Shown in pieces: positions 13,843-17,892 of a stretch of DNA of 17,892 bases. Made by a program: the position numbers and the translations under genes. Position 1 is the stretch's first letter, and each line of letters starts with the position of its first letter. The notes below the pieces were generated by a model. It was not told where the DNA came from. It was given only the letters and a program-made list of their open reading frames with translations, and did not search any database. The DNA comes from Chromera velia (lineage: Eukaryota > Sar > Chromeraceae): positions 1 through 17,892 of the forward strand of contig JAHBMJ010000376.1 of assembly GCA_018398765.1 (NCBI GenBank). Direction: 5' to 3'.

Positions 13843-16800
13843 CCAGCAGGAGACGCAGCGGGGAAGAGAGAGGCGACGAGAGAAAGGAGAGAAGCGTTTT
13901 CACTCGCAACAGGCGGAGGAGACGAAACTGTAGCAGGCAGACAAGTTTGAGCCTGTCGTGCAACCACCAGGCAGAACGATTGATTGAGTGAACAAAAAAA
14001 CCAACACGAAAAAAGAAAACAGACTGACCCTGAAGAGAGGCAACATCGAAGAGAAGTTTCGCAACTTCCTTCGCATTCCTGGAGTTCCTGTCCTTCAGGA
14101 CCATCTGGTTCAATTGTTCCACAATTGGGTGCTCTGCGTTGACCTCCACGATCAACTGGTTCATCGCCATGCCGTACATTTCGTTCTCTTGAGTTCCCTG
14201 CCAGAAAAAAAAAAGAATCGTGTGTATGAGAATTCAAGTGAGAGAAAGATCTCTGAAAAAGAACAATCCATAGTCACCTCTCTTCCCGAATCCATTGTAG
14301 CACATGGCCCTCATTCGCTTCTTCACTTTCATTCATCCATTCATTCATTCATTCACTCGCGACAGCATCGTCAATCCGTTCGTTTATTGAGTGAACAAAG
14401 AGACAGTGAACTCCTCGATGATCAGGTATTCCGTCCAAGAACCTGACTGGCTGCAAAAAATATAAAGCCCTCACAGGTCGTTATTCATTTGAATGAAATG
14501 TCATGCGACGGCGGGGTTTTGAACTTCACCGCCCATCCTCTCACGCTGCACATCCTCTCACTGAGTGACGCTACCCCCCGCTCCTTCCATGCGAAATCAT
14601 TCATGCAAGCACTACCAGTACTCGATGCACATGAACATTTGTTCCCTCCAGTACTCGATGCACATGAACATTTGTTCCCTCCAGTACTCGATGCACATGA
14701 ACATTTGTTCCCTCTCACCTGTGCTGCTGCCTGCTGCTTGATGTACTTCTGCAGAGAGGGGGAGATTCCGAACTCTCCTTGGACGAGGAGCACGGGGCTC
14801 TCCGTCAAGCGCTCGGACACCCGGACCTGAAAAGAGAGGGGAAAAAAGAAAAGAAAACGATTGAGAGATGATTTGCTCTTTCCGACACTTTGGGTGCGGT
14901 TCTCGCGATGGGGAAATCGGCTCACATCAACGTGGGCTTGTGTACGTGCACATGTCGGGCAAGAGAAATGCGAAATTCCGGCACTACGAGACATTGGCAG
15001 ACACACCAGTACACAGAGAAAGCTGCAGAAACTCCCCACATGAAGAAACATCGAAGAGCACATGGCAGAAAACATCGAGTCAGTGGAGATCGCAAGACAA
15101 TCCGAAAGTCTTGACCTTACAGACAGGAAACTTAAATCAGCATCTGTCCATCCTCCCGCACCCAACCCTGTTGGTTCGATGACGCACGCCTCAGTCAACG
15201 GACCTTCTGCACCGTCTTCCCGTAATAGTTCTCAAGCCAGTCACAGAGGTTCTCCATTTCGATTCTCTTCTGCTTCTTCCTCTCCTTCTCGTCCTCCGAC
15301 TCATCCTCGGGAAGTCTCAGATCGTCCTTGTTGATGTCTACCACCTGCTTCCCCATGTAGTCGCCTGTCTGGAGGGACTGCACACACACACACACACACA
15401 CACACAGAGGCAGAGAAGGAGAGAGAATGAGCTAGAGAGAGAGAGAGAGCAGAAAGATGGGTAAATACAGGCACAGTGAGATGCAACCTGTACCAACGAA
15501 GGGCATCCAAATCAATCAATCCACACGAACAAAAGGAGCCCTGCTTTCTCTGTCTCACCTGCATACAGAATTCATCCAGGGGCTCGGTCATGTACATGAT
15601 CTCGTAGTCGAGGGCCCGCAACTTCTCGAGGAGGGGGTTCTCTGCGGCTGCCTGTCTACTCTCCGCAGCGACGTAGTAGATCGCAGTCTGGTTCGCCTTC
15701 ATGCGGCTCACGTACTCATCTGGAACAGACAGGGAGAATCGCAAAGCACTTTACATCGGCAAAAACGGCTTACGAAAAACTGAAAATGATAAAAATGTTT
15801 CCCTAGACTTCAAGTGTTCACGAACGAAGCACTCAAAAACACAGGGAGGGGAAACGCCACCGAGTTTCATCCGCTCAGGAGCGGCCGCAGATCACCTCAC
15901 AGATAGGGAAAAAGCAGAAGTGACAACAGGGGTTCGCGAAGAGCCTTCGCTCCCTGCCCCCTTAATTCCATTCTCTCCCTTCCCTTCCCCTGGCTTCAAT
16001 TCTTTCTGGAAAGCTATTGACGACATTCTTTCTCGCATTCCTCCACACAAGGCTGTCTCTCTCGTCACTTCCTTTTCCCCCGTCTCCCTCCCTCCAGAGT
16101 ACCCACCCAGCGTGGTCTGCTTGGGTCCGCTCTTGGAAGAGTAGAACTGGAGGAGCTGTGCGATTTGCTCCTTGTGGTCCCTGTCTTCCACAACTCCGAC
16201 CTGCACACACAAAGGAAGAGAGAAAGGGGACGGCGGGGGCGCGTGAAGGAGCGACGCGGCGGCGAAAGGGCGGAAGGAAGTCAGAATGCGTCTTCCCCTT
16301 GCGTCGTTTTGGTGTTGCTGGCTGGCGTTGCGAAGGCCCGTCGGCGATCCTCATCATCATCTTCTTCTTCTGCATCCCAACCCTGTTGCCAGACTGTTGG
16401 ACGGAAGCCCAGCAGTCACGCTCCATCCTTCCCAGCTGAAACAGCCCATTGCTCACTCTCAAGAAGCTCAAAAAGAGGGACAGATACACCAGAAGGTCTT
16501 TAAAAGAAAGGAAAAGGAGACGCATAACACACAAACCCCAACTGACTGACCTTCAGATACTTCCCGAAGTTCTCCCAGAACTTATCCCACTTGTCTCCTC
16601 CCTGTCTTCTGATCTCTCTGATCATGTCGATGGCCTTGGCGGCAATTCTCTTGTTGATAATCGTCAGCATTTTGGACTTCTGGAGGATTTCTCTGCCGAC
16701 GTTCAGGGGAAGGTCCTCAGAGTCCACCACACCACGGATGAAAGTCAACCAGCGGGGAATCGCCTCTGCAAGAACAGAAAGAAGAAAGCAGAAAGAAAAG

Positions 16801-17892
16801 AAGACGATGAGAAACAGAAGCGGAAGGGTACAAAAACAGAAGCCCGAGGTATGAGAAGATTACTGAGACAGTAAAAAAAAACACCCAAGCACTCAAAAGA
16901 TACGAACAAACCAGAGAGGATGGAAGGCACAATTCATATGCAGGAACACGAATAAAGAAAGTCCAAGAGGAACCAATAATCTTCCTTTCAGAAATTCGGG
17001 CAAGGAAGGCCACGCAAGATGTAGAGAAGAAGAGCGAGACGGTGAGAGACTAAAGCAGGCGAATGCAAAGATACAGAGACAGGCCAAAGACCACCACCCA
17101 TCAACCGACGAGCTCACCTGCGAACTTATCATTGATGAACACTCTCTTCACGTACAGCCTGATGCCTCTGCTGTCGTCATCGAACATATTTCGAGTCAGT
17201 TCCCAAGGGATCGACCCGGGGATGAACAGCACCGAGGAGAATTCGACCTGGCCCTCCACCTTGAAATGGATGTAGCCAGTGGGATCGTCGTAACTCTGCA
17301 CCGCATCGCACGTATCCAATCATACAGATGCAGCAACCGAATGAGGAAGTGCGAACAGACGACGTCGGTCGTCCCCCTCGCTGGAAAATCGCCGCTTCGT
17401 TCGCACGCTCTCGATTCATCAGAGAGAGACGCAAAAGGAAGACCATGCAAGCATCTTCTGCCATGGGGACCGAGCGACAGAGGAAGACATGACGAAAAAT
17501 CAAAACGGAACAGAACGTAGCCTGTACAAAGACAGAAGCGGAAACACGCCTTGAAAATGAAACCAGAATGAAGGGACTACCCACCCACCTTGAATGTGCT
17601 CTTGTAGAACTCAAAATAGTCGTCGTCGCTCAGGTCGTCTCTGTCCCTCCTCCAGATAGGGGGCTGCAGGTTTACACGCTCCCACTCGTTGAATCTGCAC
17701 ACACCACCAACACGCAGATCAACAGCGTGCACATATTCCTGCACATGCGAACCTACACACATTAATTTCTGCCGGGAGGACAGATCAACAGGCGGAGGGC
17801 GAGAGCGTGGAATCTCTCTGCGTGAATGAGTGCGCGACTTTGAGGAACGGGAGGAAGACTGTCTTTCCCGTCTCAAATCCATGTGCATGTAC
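13521..17892 (-). CDS. HSP90 family chaperone, middle and C-terminal domains (5' part beyond the window), organellar-type tail
   Basis: Nine exons: 17694-17589, 17295-17118, 16765-16551, 16200-16107, 15719-15559, 15377-15204, 14826-14719, 14197-14029 and 13639-13521 (stop TGA 13523-13521). They sum to one base plus 440 codons and a stop, with every intron keeping frame. Landmarks in order are NEWERVN...PIW, DDYFEFYKS, DDPTGYIHFKVEGQVEF, LYVKRVFI, FIRGVVDSEDLPLN, GREILQ (with the Arg and Gln equivalent to yeast Arg380 and Gln384), YVSRMK, YMTEPLDEF, ENLCDWL, VSERLTESP, HPIVEQLNQ and VNDPGAFAKGI. The end, LGSETEATES, carries neither the cytosolic MEEVD nor an ER KDEL-type signal, so a plastid or mitochondrial HSP90 is the likeliest class. 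The DDPxxYIHF segment resembles plastid HSP90C and GRP94. The N-terminal ATPase domain and transit peptide would lie past 17892; 17695-17892 appears intronic. Family call very secure, compartment inferred. Confidence 0.92.
13733..13839. repeat. Interrupted (CA)n microsatellite in the last HSP90 intron
   Basis: About 107 bp of CA dinucleotides, interrupted by regular CACTCA units in the middle (13761-13807), lie in intron 14028-13640. On the transcript strand they read as UG repeats. Confidence 0.95.
14615..14713. repeat. 33-bp minisatellite, three identical tandem copies, next to an HSP90 splice donor
   Basis: The unit running from 14615 to 14647 is repeated exactly at 14648-14680 and 14681-14713. 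On the minus strand the array begins five bases inside intron 14718-14198, immediately after the donor GTGAG. The unit length is a multiple of three, so the HSP90 frame stays open through all three copies (11 residues each) if the intron is retained. Absence of divergence between copies points to recent amplification. Confidence 0.97.
15381..15406. repeat. (CA)13 tract forming the acceptor side of an HSP90 intron
   Basis: Thirteen CA units on the plus strand lie directly against the acceptor of exon 15377-15204. In the transcript, UG repeats stand where a polypyrimidine tract is expected, and the intron ends TGTGCAG. The acceptor is well fixed by homology (FCMQ joining SLQTGDYMGKQ) and by phase. 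Confidence 0.9.

Noticed and set aside
14615-14713. CRISPR-like direct repeats
   Set aside because: The three 33-bp copies are head-to-tail without spacers and lie in an intron of a nuclear gene, so this is a minisatellite.
14615-14713. Heat-shock elements (GAAC...GTTC words in each repeat unit)
   Set aside because: GAA and TTC are separated by six bases, out of the 5-bp phasing required for nGAAn/nTTCn arrays.
17695-17892. Extension of the first visible HSP90 exon to the window edge
   Set aside because: The frame is open, but the residues (Arg/Ser-rich) do not resemble HSP90 and a good TGCAG acceptor ends at 17695, so this part is read as intron.

Overview
The window is nuclear DNA from an intron-rich eukaryote, most likely a unicellular alga or protist. 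Coding sequence is split into many short exons by GT...AG introns of about 170 to 1,030 nt. Microsatellites are abundant and sit in introns. A Ty3/gypsy chromovirus remnant lies at the left edge. The HSP90 at the right edge ends in neither the cytosolic nor the ER tail, which suggests an organelle-targeted copy. The combination (Ser-rich low-complexity proteins, GTG/GTC donors, TGCAG acceptors, organellar-type HSP90) would suit an alveolate alga such as a chromerid, but that assignment is inference.

Layout: (1) 1-~970 (+): 3' end of a decayed chromovirus, comprising integrase C-terminus and chromodomain broken by a stop, a hairpin, a polypurine tract and a probable 3' LTR. (2) ~971-1764: open frames on both strands, probably more mobile-element debris. 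(3) 1765-2941: AT-rich, no supported gene. (4) 5756-2942 (-): a three-exon gene whose product joins a 3-hydroxyacyl-CoA dehydratase (HACD/Phs1, PTPLA family) to a trans-2-enoyl-CoA reductase (TECR/Tsc13). (5) 5757-6513: head-to-head intergenic region, probably a shared promoter. (6) 6514-~11649 (+): a multi-exon Ser-rich protein of about 1,000 residues with a C-terminal RING-type zinc-binding segment. (7) 11650-13520: convergent intergenic region with an AT-rich core. (8) >17892-13521 (-): the middle and C-terminal domains of an HSP90 in nine exons. Its ATPase domain lies beyond the right edge.

The most notable object is the dehydratase-reductase fusion. HACD and ECR catalyse the third and fourth, consecutive, steps of ER very-long-chain fatty-acid elongation and are separate polypeptides in yeast and human. 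Here a single uninterrupted exon (5201-4698) carries the catalytic half of the dehydratase and runs straight into the ubiquitin-like N-terminal domain of the reductase, so the join does not depend on a predicted splice. No functional link between the fused gene, the RING gene and HSP90 is visible beyond proximity.

The exon models were made by eye from homology and reading-frame phase. All eight HSP90 introns and both fusion-gene introns keep frame. The RING gene's first exon and its last two exons are the weakest calls.
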